Source: Eucommia ulmoides (lineage: Eukaryota; Streptophyta; Magnoliopsida; Garryales; Eucommiaceae). Taken from it: a DNA stretch of 64,000 nt. The DNA lies in assembly GCA_016647705.1 (NCBI GenBank), contig CM028339.1, forward strand, positions 21,068,803-21,132,802. The letters run 5' to 3'. Below are positions 36,152-48,628 of the stretch, in pieces. The notes under the pieces are model-generated. The model had not been told where the DNA came from. It saw nothing but the letters and a program-made list of their open reading frames with translations, and searched no databases. Position 1 is the first letter of the stretch; the number at the start of each line of letters is the position of its first letter. The translations under genes were made by a program, and so were the position numbers.

Positions 36152-38572
36152 TGAACGCGCCCCGATTTTCCAGAGAAAATAAAAAAAAATAGATATATGC
36201 TTGGCGCTGGTAAAATAAGAAGGGTTTTTTAAAAACGTCGATTTTCTCATTAAAATATACCTAAGCCTGTTTTAGAAAAAAGGAGTCGACACCTAGCATT
36301 GGGTTTAAATGATGTGCTAGGTCACCATATTTTTCTTTTTTGAAAACAATTTAAAAAAAAATGGCTTAAGTAAAACTTTGACTCCTAAAATGACATGGTC
36401 TGATCAGAGATTCATTTAAAGAGTTCGGGGGTCAGTTACACTCGGGGAAGGTGTCAAGCACCCCAAGACGCCCGTCCAAAAACGGTACCTTATCCGATTA
36501 AGTCCAATTAAAATTTAAATCCGAATGTTTTTATTTTATTTTGAAATCCTCCTCATATACACACATACACATACACACATTGAGGGAAGTGATCTCCCTT
36601 TTAAACCTAGACCGTTCTGATGGAAGGTTGGGAATTTTTTTCCACCTCATCTTGTTAGCACATTATATTCAATACGAGTTAAAGAAACACACGCTCACAC
36701 ACGCACGCACACATCGAGGGGAGTAATTCCCTTCTAAATTTAAACCGTTCAAATTGAAGGTTGGGAATTTTTCACCTTATCTTGTCAGCACATTATATTT
36801 AATACGAGTTAAAGAAAACACACGCCCACACACGCACGCACACATCGAGGGGAGTAATTCCCTTCTAAATTTAAACCGTTCAAATGGAAGGTTGGGAATT
36901 TTCTACCTTATCCTGTTAGCACATTATATTTAATACGAATTAAATAAAACACATGCACACACGCATCGAGGTGAGTATTCCCTTCTAAATTTAAACCGTT
37001 CAAATGGAAGGTTGGGAATTTTCCACCTTATCTTGTTAGCACATTATATTCAATACAAATTAAATAAAACACACGCACACACGCATCGAGGGGAGTAATT
37101 CCCTTCTAAATTTAAACCGTTCAAATGGAAGGTTGGGAATTTTCCAACTTATCTTGTTAGCACATTATATTTAATATAAAGTAAATAAAACACACACACA
37201 TACGCATCGAGGGGAGTAATTCCCTTCTAAATTTAAACCATTCAAATGGAAGGTTGAGAATTTTCCACCTTATCTTGTTAGCACATTATATTCAATACAA
37301 ATTAAATAAAACACACGCACACACGCATCGAGGGGAGTAATTCCCTTCTAAATTTAAACCGTTCAAATGGAAGGTTGGGAATTTTCCACCTTATCTTGTT
37401 AGCACATTATATTTAATATAAATTAAATAAAACACTCGCACACACACACACACACACTTCTCAAGGGGAGTAATTTCATTCTAAACTTAAACCGTTCCAA
37501 TGGAAGGTCAGAAATTTTCCACCTCGTATTGTTAGCACATTATATTTAATACAAATTAAATAAAACACACGCACACACGCATCGAGGGGAGTGATTCCCT
37601 TTTAAATTTAAACCGTTCAAAAGGAAGGTTGGAAATTTTTCACCTCGTTTTATTTACTCAAAAAATAAAAAATAAAAAAATAAAAAAAAAAGAAAAGAAA
37701 ATAAATAAATAAATAAATAATAAAGGAAGAAAAAAAATCTAATTTAAAAAAAAAAAAAAGATTAGTATAATAACAACTTATTTAAAAATAAGAGTAAGAT
37801 TTACAACAGATGAAAATTTACCACCTTCTTGGAGATTTTTTCTTCTTCAAAATTACAATAAAATGAAAATAATATTATTTTCTTCAAAATTTCTCTCCAG
37901 ATTTCACTTCTCCCTTCCCAAAAAATTCCTCTAAAAAAAAAAATTTTCTCTGGCCAAAAAATTCTCTCCCTTCCTATTGTGATCCTTCATCTATTTATAG
38001 AAAGGAATTTCTGAAGAATCGTCCGACAAACACGCGAAAAAGTAAGAAAAAGGGGGTGGGTGCACCGAAATTTGGTGCACCCACCCCCTTTTTGGGTGCA
38101 CCAAAAATGGTGCACCCAAAAAAGGGGGGTTTGGGCAGAGAGCATATGCTCTCTGCCCCCCCTGCTGGCCGCATATGCGGCCAGCATTAAAGCTGGCCGC
38201 ACATGCGGCCAGCACACTGGTTCTCGTCTGTGGGGCCAGCGGGTCGTACGTGCGACCTTTGTGCAGCCCCCCCACCCCCGTTCGGTCCAGGCCTCTCTCG
38301 TTCTCGTCTGTTTCTTGTCCATTTTGTTCCGAATTAACGCGTTTTTATTCCACTTCGAAAAATTTACAAAACCAAAAAATAAAAATAAAAATAAATAAAT
38401 AAATCAATTACTAATATTTAATTTACTTAAGAGATTAATAAAACTTAATTTAGCAGTATTAAACCGCACAAATACAGTTCAATTAAAACAAAATAAATAG
38501 AAAAATAAAATTAAGATAACTATAAAATAAAGTATAATTTTTTTGCGAGGCGGTCAAAATGCCGTGTCTACA
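36152..38572 (-). repeat. Ogre 5' LTR
   Basis: 2,421 bp and near-identical to 24295-26711. It carries the same ~120-bp array (36560-37640), TATA box (37991-37999) and hairpin cluster (38055-38260). Its hairpin region lacks part of the CTGGTCGC series seen in the other LTR. Confidence 0.93.
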
Positions 38573-39249
38573 GCTTTGCAAGACTATACCTAGCAGATAA
38601 TCAACGCTCTACCGGACTATGCTTAGCAGATAAATAACGCTCTGCAGAATTATGCCTAGCAGATAATCCACATCCCTTTCAGGAAGAAATACTATGGCAT
38701 AATCGGACCGAATATCAATTTTCACCTAAAAAACAAATGACTCGGTCCACAATTATTTTTTCACTCTTTTAGAAACCAACTAGATTCAACAAATCATTTT
38801 TCACCCTTTTACGTAATCCACAAAATATTTTTCTACAAACACTTAAAATCGCTTGATCCATATAAGTTGCAAATTCGTCCAATTTTAAATAAACACATTT
38901 TTCATAAGATATACAAAAATACAATTTGTAATTTACGTAGAAGACAGTACACTCACCTCTTTCTCTGCACTGCAAAAACGTCACTGTCCAAACCTACTGA
39001 GACGCTGACGCCTGTGAACCTAACAATGATGGGCCTAAATTAATATTTTATTTTACAATAACCTAACATGCAATGCATGACCCTAAGTTACGTAATTTCT
39101 CATTCCCCAAAATTTGGTTACGCGTAATTATTGTTTACCTTATTCTGTTACATTAATATTTTATGTACAACGTTATTAAAATTAATCGTCACAAAAATTA
39201 TTACGATTACGGAAATTTTAACGCTAAAGATTTAGTTTAACGAAATTTA

Positions 39250-40070
39250 TAATTGATTGAAGTTTTACCCGTTTTCGAATTGTTTAAAATTTCTTGTTTT
39301 TCTGCACTCCTTCCCACCGCCGCAGCGACAGATCTCACCGCTACAGCGATGGTCGTCTTCTTCGTCTGCCCCTATTTCGTTATAGATCCAGCGTTGATCT
39401 CTCTCTCCTCACCAGCTCCGGCGTCTTCACTCATTGTCCCTTTCTCACGATCAGAGCATACACGCACCACTCCAACGTTCCCACACACAGCAACCCACAC
39501 CCACATACACACACACGTTTACACAGCATGCACACACACACAGAGTTGCACACACGGATGAACAGACACACACACAAAGCACCGATCGCACACCCATCAT
39601 TAATGGCACACACACCCACATGCGATCAACATACCTACACACAGAAGCATACACCAACCTCACGGCCACTGATCACACACCCACATCCGACGCTCACCCA
39701 ACGACACACACACACACAATGTCGCACACACGAATGAACAGACACACACATGCACACAACTATACACACACTCTCCAAACAACGATTGTCTGAACAACAC
39801 TCACTTCACCAGAGACACACCACCCACACACTATTGCACCAAACGGAAATAGGGAAAACACATACACTGCCACAGCGGCGACACAAAATAGAAAACAGAG
39901 CACACTAACACATACGACGGACGAACACACACACGCACATACCCAGCCAACATCTGAACAGACCCTCATACAAGAAATGAGACACCGAACGGCGACGCCA
40001 CACCCACACCTGTCGGAGGAGCACACCGCCGACCACCTCCATGCCTAAACTCTCTCTCTTTCTGGATTTT
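39250..40070. repeat. (CA)n-rich low-complexity tract in element A
   Basis: Dense CACACA words with ACAC-spaced AACAGA and CATAC words. The counterpart in element B (46260-46760) is GT-rich in the opposite orientation. Long open frames here are low-complexity artefacts. Confidence 0.8.
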
Positions 40071-40527
40071 TACGTTTTCTCAATTCTTCTTTGAAGATTT
40101 GTTGATCACCACTTTGATGGATGCATTTATATGCATGGATTTAGTGGTTTGAGAATGGATCTCCTATTGCCACGTTGCCGGTTTCTCTCTCTCTCTGCCT
40201 CTGGCTCTCACAGCACATATGCACGCATATATATATATATATATTTTAATTACTCTTTTCTCCCTCTAATTTCTTTAAATCTTCTTTTTAGTTCAATTCA
40301 ACATTTATGAGTTTCTAAAATTGTAGTTTCACCCTTAACATTTTCAATTTTAGATTTTAATTGACAATTTGCATCCCAATTTTAGAATAAATGTTTCTAA
40401 ATTTACAAGTTGGCCCAAATTTTTTAATTTGGATATTGATTAATCCAATTCTACCCCACAATTTTTTCAAAATGCTCAAAAATGCCACTAAAATTACGTA
40501 CGTTCTAAATCGGGGTCTTACATTCGG

Positions 40528-42088
40528 GTGGATAAGTCTTAATGAAAATATCTACTGTTTGATCAGTTAAATTGACAGATTATAGACGAACTGTATTCTG
40601 GAGAATGTAATGACGAATGAATTGATAATCAGTCTCGATGGGTTTTGTACACTCGTGAAAGACATCATTGTGGGTAATTTGAACAACAGTCCTATTGTCA
40701 TAGTATAAAATAGTGACAGTAGGAGAAAACATTCCCATATCAGTGAGGAGCCACCGAAGCTAAAATAGTTTTTGTGTCGCAACAGTTATGGCACGATATT
40801 CAGTTTCAGTACTGGAAGGAGCAACCACAGTTTGTTTCTTACTACGCCAAGAAATGAGATAATTGCCAAAGAATAAATAATAACCAATAGTTGATCGTCG
40901 GTCGGTAGGATCTCCAACCCAATCGGCATCAAAATAAACCTATAAAGTAGAAGCAGACTGGGTTGAGAAATGAAGTCCGTGAAATAAAGTACCCTTGACA
41001 TACTGAAGGATGCAAAGAACAGTCAAGTAATAAGTAGTATAAGGAACAAAGAAGAACTGGAAAACTTAATGAACGACATAAGCGATGTTTGGGCGAGTGA
41101 CAGTGAGATATACCAGACTTTCAACTAGTTGGTGATATAAAGGAAAATCTAGAAGAGGTGAACCATCTAGTAGAGTGAGTCTGATATTCAGCTCTAGAGG
41201 ATTAGTGGCGGTGCTGGAGTCAGTGATGTCAGCCTTGGAAAGAAAATCCGAGGCATATTTGTCATAAGAGAGAAAATATTCATTTGAACCGGATGAGGTT
41301 TCGAGGTCAAGAAAATAGGTAAGCATACCAAGATTCTTCATCTTGAATTATCCACTGAGAAATGTTTTGAGTTTAGGGATACTGCGTAGACCATCTCCAA
41401 TAATAATCATGTCATCCACGTATAATAAAAGAAGAATAATACAATTGTCAGTATGACGAAGAAACATGGCTAAATCATGAGCACTGGATGTGAACCCAAA
41501 CTAACGAATGGTAGTGCTGAATTTTGCAAATCAAGCACGTGGAGCTTGTTTCAAACCCTTTAAGGCACGACGAAGGGGACAAAATTTATTTCGAGGGACA
41601 ATTAGGTCAAGAGGGGTATGCATATAAACTTCCTCAAGAATATCATCATTGAGAATTACATTTTTGATATCAATCTAAAATAGAGTCAATTTTTGAATAT
41701 TTGCGTCGACAAGAAGAGTACGGACAGATGTGAGCCTCGCTAATGGAGCAAATGTCTCTTCATAGTCAATGTCATATTCTTGAGCAAATCCCTTAGCAAC
41801 AAGTCGAGCTTTCTATCCTTCAACAGAACCATTAGAACGTGTTTTGATCTTAACACTCATTTGCACCCAATGAGAGTTTTTCCAAGGGAAAAATTAACAA
41901 TATCCTAGGTGTGAGTTTTGGCTAGGATCTAAAGTTCTTCATCTACTGTTTTTAGCTAAAGATAATTAGTATTAGCCTCTTTATAGGATTGAGACTCATG
42001 CAGATGAAATATAGTAGAAAAAACAACGATAATCAGTGAGATAAGAAGGAGGATAAATTACCCTAATAGAGCAGTGGGAGTGATTTAG
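40528..42088 (-). pseudogene. copia RT and RNase H remnant
   Basis: Read with frame changes and stops, the minus strand gives copia RT blocks: a GCKW-type start near 41870, YVDDMIII near 41420-41400, and MKNLGMLTYFLDLE (41341). RNase H blocks follow: DWVGDPTDRRST, TVVAPSSTETEYRAI and DNRTVVQITHNDVFHECTKP (40960-40600). At least ten stops are visible, so it is long dead. Confidence 0.85.
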
Positions 42089-42096
42089 AGCATAGG

Positions 42097-42450
42097 TAGG
42101 GATGGTCATGGGCCGAGCCGGGCCGGGTTCGGGCGGGGCTTAGACTAATGTATTACAAAAAAACGTTGGGCCCTAGCCCGGCCCGACCCGGTGATCGGGC
42201 CTTAATTCTATACCCAAGCCCGGCCCTATAAGAAAATTTTAAGCTCAAAGCCCGGCTCACGAGGCCCCGACCCTATTTTTTTTTTTTTTTAAATTTCAAA
42301 AATAAATACAAAAAATAAACTAATAAGAAATATTAAAATTACAATTTCTAAAGGTAAACCAATATTCCAAACAAACCAAACCAATAAGAAATATTAAAAT
42401 TACAATTTCTAAAGGAAACCAATATTCCAAATATTAGGGTTGTATTGTAA

Positions 42451-42481
<31 letters not shown>

Positions 42482-42699
42482 TATTTTATTTTTATTTTTA
42501 TTTTTTTAAATATCCTTCGGGCCGGGCCGGGCCAGTCCTAAAATTTTTGAGTCTTGCCCAAGCCCGGCCCTAATTTTGATCGGGCACTAATACCTAGGCC
42601 CAGGCCCGGCCCGTGGGCTCAAACCCTAAGCCCAAACCCTAAAAAAGTAGGGTCGGGCCATTCTGGTTGGGCGGGCTCCCAAGCCCATGACCATCCCTA
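42097..42699. mobile_element. hAT-like MITE (603 bp)
   Basis: Perfect 17-bp terminal inverted repeats (TAGGGATGGTCATGGGC). An 8-bp target duplication, AGCATAGG (42089-42096) and AGCGTAGG (42700-42707), has one mismatch. The ends are GC-rich with GGGCCGG/CCGGCCC words that fold back. There is no ORF. It sits in the linker between copia integrase and RT. Confidence 0.88.
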
Positions 42700-42707
42700 A
42701 GCGTAGG

Positions 42708-44486
42708 TCTCAGAGACAGTTGGTACAGAATCATCGGCCACAAGAGAAATCTCAAGCATAGTCGGTGGAGTTGAAGGGGTGAGATCAGTTGGTGGTTCTG
42801 GAGTAGGTTCAGTTGGTGGTTCTGGAGTGGACTCAGCATATGCAAGACTGGGATTAACTGGTAGCGCTGGAGTAGGCTCAACAATACCTAGAATTGTATC
42901 CTCAAGAAATAACTCAATAGATAGATTAGTAAAGAATCCGGAGTTAGTGATGACATGTCAAATGACCGTAAGGAAGAAAACATTTGATATTCCCAAAAAA
43001 TGACATGATGAGTTATACAAAGAGTTTTAGAAATGAGATCCCAGTACCGATACCCTTTATGTTCAATGTCATATCCAAGAAAACAACACAAGTGAGCCCT
43101 TGGTTCCAGTTTGTTGTGTTTATGAGGTTTGAGAAGAATAAAACAAGCACAACCAAAGACTCTGAATTCAGAGTAATCGAGAGATTTACCAAAAAGACAA
43201 TCAAATAGAGACTGATGTTCCATTATGGCGGAAGAGATATGGTTTATCGTGTATATGGTGGTGAAGGCAGCATCACCCCAAAAACACTCAAGACAGGATG
43301 AAGAAATGAGGAGAGCACGAACTGTGTCAAGAATGTGTCTATATGTGTGTTCGGCTCGTCCATTTTGTTGGGATGTGCTAGGACACGAACGATGGAGGAG
43401 CGTGCTGTTTTTGTGAAACAGATTGAGAAAAACACGATCCTTATATTCCATTGCATTGTCGGAGTAAAAAACTTTGATATTTCTACAAAATTAGATTTAA
43501 ACTATAAAGAAAACTCAGAATATATTTGGAATAGTTCGGATCAATGTTTCAAAAGAAACAAACATATATATCGAGAGTAGTCGTCCACAAAGATAACAAA
43601 GTAATGACAACCACCCATTAAGGCATGAAGAGAAGGCCCCCAAGTATCAGAATAAATTCGATCAAAGAGTGTAAAAGAAATAGACTGTCTTCATTGACAG
43701 GTAAGGCTAGTTATTTTGCAAGTTGACAATAGATACATTTGAAAGACTTATGCGGAACTGAACCTAACTGACTACTAGAGATAAACAATTTGAGGCGGCT
43801 GGATGAAGTGTGGCCTAGCCAAGAATGCCAAATATAGGATAGAGATAGCAACAATGGCGACTGTGGAGATAAGGATAATGATGAGGATGAGGATACTGGT
43901 GGTGGTGGTGGTGGTGGTGATAGGATGATGAAGGGACATGGGTTTGTGGTAGTGGTGGGGTTTGAGGTGGAAAGTGCAAACTATTGAGTTTAAATAGACG
44001 TCCAACTTTACTACCAGTCCCAAGAATTTCTCTAATCCGAGGATCCTGCACACGACAACTACCATTAGAAAATATGATTTCAAATCCCAATTCAAAAAGT
44101 TGTCCAATAGATAAAAGATTTAAGGTGAGTTTCGAAATCAAATACGTGTCAAGAATAAAAATATGTGAAGTAGAAACCTGACCAGCATGAGTAACATGCA
44201 TTTGAGAACCATCAGCGGTATGAATACTAGAGATATTCATAGTGGATAATTTGGATGAGAAGATGTTGAGATCGAATGTCATATGATTACAACAAGTAGA
44301 ATCAAAGAACCAAGAAAAATTACCTGTAGTAAGTGAGAGAGCAGAAGAAAAGTTTGTACCATTCTTAGAGAAAAGATGGTGGAAGAGTGAAGTCATATCT
44401 ACAATAGAAATGGTAACAGTCATGGAAATAGGATCTGAATCCTCTTTGGCATTGAGAATGATCAAAGAAGTGCAACCCGCAGACAA
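42708..44486 (-). pseudogene. copia protease and integrase remnant
   Basis: The segment at 43815-44486 reads WFFDSTCCNHMT (protease region, with the usual DSG replaced by DST) and the pre-integrase part (LNLLSIGQLFELGFEIIFSN). The segment at 42888-43451 reads HRSCPSTSQQNGRAEHTYRH (integrase core end) and FRVFGCACFILLKPHKHNK, FLGYDIEHKGYRYWD. The frame between them is broken. Both parts show stops or shifts against a normal copia polyprotein. Confidence 0.85.
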
Positions 44487-45660
44487 CGTTATTGAATTGA
44501 ATCAACAATATACAACAAATTATACTGTGTGATATGAATTTGGAAAAACTGTTACCACGGATGGATTCAGAATGTTGAAATTATCTAGGAACTAATCTAT
44601 ACTCGTGAAGAATTGATTGAGAAACTCTTGAACTGATCAAATCTCTATGATGAGTCGAATCAACAATATATAGAGAACTATACTGTATGATCTAAATTTG
44701 ATTAAATGGAGATCATAAATAGATCTAGAATACTGAAATTATCGTGGAACCGATATTAAATCTTCAAGAACCAATCAAAAAACGGGTGAACTAGAGTAGA
44801 AACCACATGAATATAAAAGAAACTATATTATGTAAGTCTCAAATCATAAAACAGATGTCGAAAATAGAATCAAAACGTCCAAAAACCCTAGGAATCGATC
44901 CAACTTTGTAGAAATCCAATCTAAAAAGGCCTGAACTGGTCAAAAAAATAGTATCTCTTAAAAACCGCTAACATGACAAAGGGACTAACTGGGCGCTGAT
45001 GTGGCAAGTCACCAGTTGATGTAGAAAAGTCAATTGCTAACATAGTAGTGATGTGGCACTAACATGGCAGTGACATGGAAAATAGTCAAAACTGATATGG
45101 TAACGATGAGGCAGGTCAATGCTGACATAGCTACTGACGTGGCACTGACTAGGCTTTGCTTCGGCAGGGATTAGGGATGATGTTACAGAAAAATCGTTGA
45201 ACAAATAGACGTGGCGCATGGATCTGACGTTATAAACAGTTGGGAGCTGTTACCAGCATGGGATGGCGTCTGCGAGCTTAGATTGGGGCGTTGTTGGTGT
45301 ATTTGGAATTGTCTCATCGAGACGGTTCAAATGGTATGGCCATTGATGAATTTGGAGAATGGTTGGGGCGGTGAAACAAAAAATCAATGATTGCAGTAGT
45401 GGGACAAACAACTGGCATTTGGCGACGCGTGGAAGCGCGTGAGAGATCCAGTGGTGGTGATTTTGGTGGCGTTGTGTTCGTCTCTGCAAGATGAAGATGA
45501 AAACGATGGTGTGATGGTTGTTGATAGTGGAGCGATGGTGAGACCTATAGTAGTTACGAATACCATAGGAAAAAAAAAGCGACGGTGGAATACTTTGAGA
45601 GGATTGGGGTTTCGAGATTTTAACAGGAACAGGGCCATGAAACATTGACTCTTGATACTA
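44487..45660 (-). other. copia 5' internal region without a recognisable gag
   Basis: Between the primer-binding site (about 45649-45660) and the protease remnant, no gag motif was found in any minus frame. Instead there are degenerate repeats: GAATCAACAATATA...TATACTGT blocks near 44497 and 44655, and short GATGTGGCACTRACATGGC-type repeats at 44990-45150. It is either very decayed or replaced. Confidence 0.45.
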
Positions 45661-45820
45661 TGTTAAAATAATTGAAAAGTCAAATGGTGAACATGAAACA
45701 ATTGTATTGATGTTCAGGAAAACAATATATATTACAGAGATATATAATAATAATATTTATGGGGGACTAAGGGACCCCTAGGGTTAGGGTTTTGACCTAA
45801 TGGGTCAAGCTCATATATTA
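45661..45820 (-). repeat. copia 5' LTR, larger part (rest at 48610-48623)
   Basis: TGTTAAAATAATTG at 45661 to CATATATTA at 45820, then element B, then the last 14 bp CATTAACATTAATA. Removing element B and one TATTA restores exactly 174 bp. Confidence 0.88.
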
Positions 45821-46681
45821 TGTAAGACCCCGATCTTTGATATACGTATAATTTAAAGTCGTGTTTTAAAATGTTTAAGAAGTATTGGGGTGGATAGTAT
45901 AAATTAATTTTGTGGATTAAAATTTTAGGGATCAAATTGTAATTTTTCAAAACATTAAAATGAGAATGGGTATAATTAAAATTTTAAATAAAAAAAAAAG
46001 AGAGAGAATTGTGTAAATTCTATATATATATATATATATATTATATACATAGATAGATAGATAGAAGTAGTGGAAATGAGGGCCACTTGGCTGGCCCTCA
46101 TTTGTCATCATATATATATACATACATACATACATACATTCATAAGAGAGAAAGGGGGAAGGATCGAGAGAAATCGAGAAGAGATAGAGAAAGTGAAAGA
46201 GAAAGAGAGATCCGCCGGTGGGTTATGTTGCCGATCGTATGGGATTCGTCGGCGGTAACTTGTGGGTTTTGTTGTGTATACGTGCTGCGTGTATGTGTGT
46301 GTTGTGTGTGCTTGCTTTGTTTGTGTTCCCTTGTTTCCTGTTTCTGTTTTGGTGAGGCTGTGTGTACATGGGTTCCGACGGCGGTGTGCGTATGGGTATG
46401 TATTATGTGTGCTCAGTGTGTGTGTGGGGCTGATCACGAACCGAGTGTGTGTATATGCCGGCGGTGTGGGTTTTGATCATTTTCGGCAGTAGAAAGTTAG
46501 AGAGAGAGATGTCGATTGTGTAGGTGTCGTTGTGTGTGTTGGTGTGTGTGCGTGTCTCCTGTGGGGGAGTGGTTGCTCGATCTTGTATGGGGGTGTGCTC
46601 TACGCTGCTGACTGTGTGCAAGTGTGTGTGTGTTATGCTCTGTTTTCGGTTTGGGCAGGTGAGTAGCATGCGTGATCGGCG

Positions 46682-46712
<31 letters not shown>

Positions 46713-48604
46713 TCGTTACAGTGTGTGTTGTGTGTGTGGGTGGGCCATTGGTGGTGGTGAGTGCCGGAGTTGAGTTGGTAAGGTGAGAGAAAGAGAGTGT
46801 GGCGGCTGAAAAACCCAAAACAGAGCAAAGAGGAAGACGATCATCCGCTTAGGCGGTAATGGTTTCGCCTAGGCAGTGGGACATCAAGAACTAAAATTTC
46901 GCGAGTTCGCCGTGGCGGTGACCGTTTTGCTTAGGCGGTGGGCAGCAGTAAACAAAAATTAAAGAATTCGTGAGGAGATCGACAACCGATTCGGAGCGGG
47001 TAACGTTTCTCGTTAAAATTTCATGATTTGTTAATTTAATTACTAGCATCGAAGTTGTCGAAATGATGACAAACAAATAATGAGATCGTTTATAAGAACA
47101 AGGTTTATATATAGTAAACCGTAATGAAACGATACTAGTTGAATAGTTATATTTCATAATAAAATATGGGAAATAGGAAATTAAGGAGATTAGGATTTCA
47201 TGGCGTGATTAGTTTGTTTTATACAAAAATATTAATTTAGGCCCTATCACCGTTAAGTTCGCAGGCACTGGAGTTCGGATAGGGGATAGTCGGTTAAAGT
47301 TTACGAAAGCGGATATCGAGGTGAGTATACTGTCTTCTTGCCAAACTATTTTTATATATATAAATGTGTGTGTAAAATGGTTTTACTTGGAGTGTATGAT
47401 TTTATAAATGATATGAATCAAACAGGTTTTGGGTGAGTTGAGGAAATGGATTTTCGTTAAACTATGGTGGTGTTAAAAGGAAGTTGAAAAATGATTTTCG
47501 TTGGTGTTGGTAGCTTTAAAAGAGAGTGGATAATATTTGGTTTTCGAAATAAAATAAAGGAGAAAAATGGTTTCGTTGAAATTAGACGGTTTTCAAACAA
47601 AGGTGAAAAATATGATTTTCGGATTTAAAAGTTGGTTTTGAGAAAACGAGGTGAACGTTGGTGTTTTTGACGGTATTGATGAGGTGGTGATTTATATTAT
47701 GGTCTGTCCGGAGGGTGGTCCGGCAGATGGATATTGTTTAGTGATTAATGATGATATTATTGAGTTGATTATGCCATAATTTATGTCATGTTCGGAGGGT
47801 GGTCCGGTAGATGGTGATTTATATTATGTCATGTCCGGAGGGTGGTCCGGCAGGTGGTGATTTATATTTGGTGATCGATATTATGTGGTGATTTATATTA
47901 TGGCCTCCGGAGACGTCCATAGGTGGTGATCTGCGCAGTTAGGTCCGCTAGGAAGTCATATCCTACGAATGGTTACGGTACCGTTGCAACTCCCGATCGT
48001 GAGGTTAAAACGATCACTATGGCTTAGCTGGTGGGTATGGGGTTGAGATGTGTGGTAGAGATATGGTATTTTACTTATATTGGGTGTTTTATTATTTATT
48101 ATGGTGATGGGTATGATTTTATATTAGATGGATTTGAATGGAATTTATCTATATCGCTTCATTTTTACTACTTATATACTAGAGATTTTACGAGTTATGT
48201 GGTGTTTATATACTTACGCTTGATCCATTTAGATGTTGTAGATTTGAATTACTATTATAGTAAAATGTGTTTACTAAAAAGACAGTACACTCACAGGTGA
48301 AATAGTTAGGAGTTGGTCTGTTCCCTACTGGCGCTAGATAGAGTTATGCGGATCGTGCGTTGAAGTCATTTGAGAGGAAATATAATGAGGCGAGGTGTCA
48401 GAGGTGAATCTAAGAGAAGTTTATAGGGTTCGTTTGGGTGTTCTTATTTGGGACAATGTATTTTCTATCATATTAAATTTTGTATATGTTGTACAGATGA
48501 ATAGTTTGTATATTGTTGAATTATGGTTGGTTAGTCGGTTAGGTGATGTCATGTTGTTATCACGTCGGCCCCACGATAACGGGTGTCCGGGGTAGGGTGT
48601 TACA
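45821..48604 (-). mobile_element. ~2.8-kb LTR-like element B (probable solo LTR)
   Basis: On the plus strand it runs from TGTAAGACCCCGATC to GGTAGGGTGTTACA, with a perfect TATTA duplication at 45816-45820 and 48605-48609. On the minus strand the start TGTAACACCCTACCCCGG and the end GATCGGGGTCTTACA match element A. GT-rich low complexity fills 46260-46760. Short repeats (GTCCGGAGGGTGGTCCGGCA) fill 47700-47900. No protein domain was found; frames here are low complexity. Confidence 0.82.
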
Positions 48605-48628
48605 TATTACATTAACATTAATACACTC

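Larger units (their letters stand above)
24295..38572 (-). mobile_element. Ogre/Tat-type Ty3 LTR retrotransposon (14.3 kb)
   Basis: The two LTRs are 24295-26711 (2,417 bp) and 36152-38572 (2,421 bp), with minus-strand ends TGTAGACACGG...GGGGCGCGTTCA. Flanks GCTCT (24290-24294) and GCTTT (38573-38577) are a one-mismatch target duplication. Internal order on the minus strand: leader and primer-binding region, gag, zinc-knuckle-like motif, aspartic protease, G-patch, predicted intron, RT, RNase H, second (archaeal-type) RNase H, integrase, tandem repeats, polypurine tract. The second RNase H and the intron between protease and RT are marks of the Tat/Ogre lineage. The LTRs differ at only a few positions in their first 350 bp, so the insertion is much younger than the copia host. 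All reading frames are interrupted. Confidence 0.93.
23258..40522 (+). mobile_element. ~3-kb LTR-like element A (probable solo LTR), split by the Ogre element
   Basis: It starts TGTCACACCCCACCCCGG and ends ATCGGGGTCTTACA. The flanks TCCGA and TTCGG may be a decayed 5-bp duplication. Without the Ogre insertion (24295-38572 plus one duplication) it is about 2.98 kb. It lies inside the RNase H end of the copia element. Element B (45821-48604) shares both termini and an interior block (GATCGTTTTARCCTCACGAT, then GGGAGTTGCAAC) in the opposite orientation. No coding domain is seen. Size and TGTCACACCCC terminus fit LTRs of large Ty3 elements such as Tekay/Del, but this is inference. Confidence 0.7.
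23014..48623 (-). mobile_element. old Ty1/copia retrotransposon, split by nested insertions
   Basis: Reassembled by eye, the element is about 4.9 kb. Its 3' LTR is 23014-23187 (174 bp, TGTTA...TAACA). Its 5' LTR is 45661-45820 plus 48610-48623, also 174 bp once the insert and one TATTA duplication are removed. Flanks are CACTT (23009-23013) and CACTC (48624-48628). The primer-binding site next to the 5' LTR reads TAGTATCAAGAG, close to the tRNA-Met-type TGGTATCAGAGC. A polypurine-like tract (TTGAGTTTAAGGGAGA) abuts the 3' LTR. Protease, integrase, RT and RNase H remnants follow in copia order on the minus strand, with many stops. It was hit by three elements at 23258, 42097 and 45821. Confidence 0.85.

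Noticed and set aside
39253..40026. Long overlapping frames on both strands in the CA-rich tract
   Set aside because: They are histidine/threonine or cysteine/valine repeats produced by CACACA/GTGTGT; the tract is part of LTR-like element A.
43815..44107. Histidine-rich tract as a metal-binding gene
   Set aside because: It is a GGTGGTGGT microsatellite read antisense within copia pre-integrase sequence.
46087..46828. Frames of 130-141 codons on both strands
   Set aside because: GT-rich low complexity inside element B, the counterpart of the CA tract in element A.
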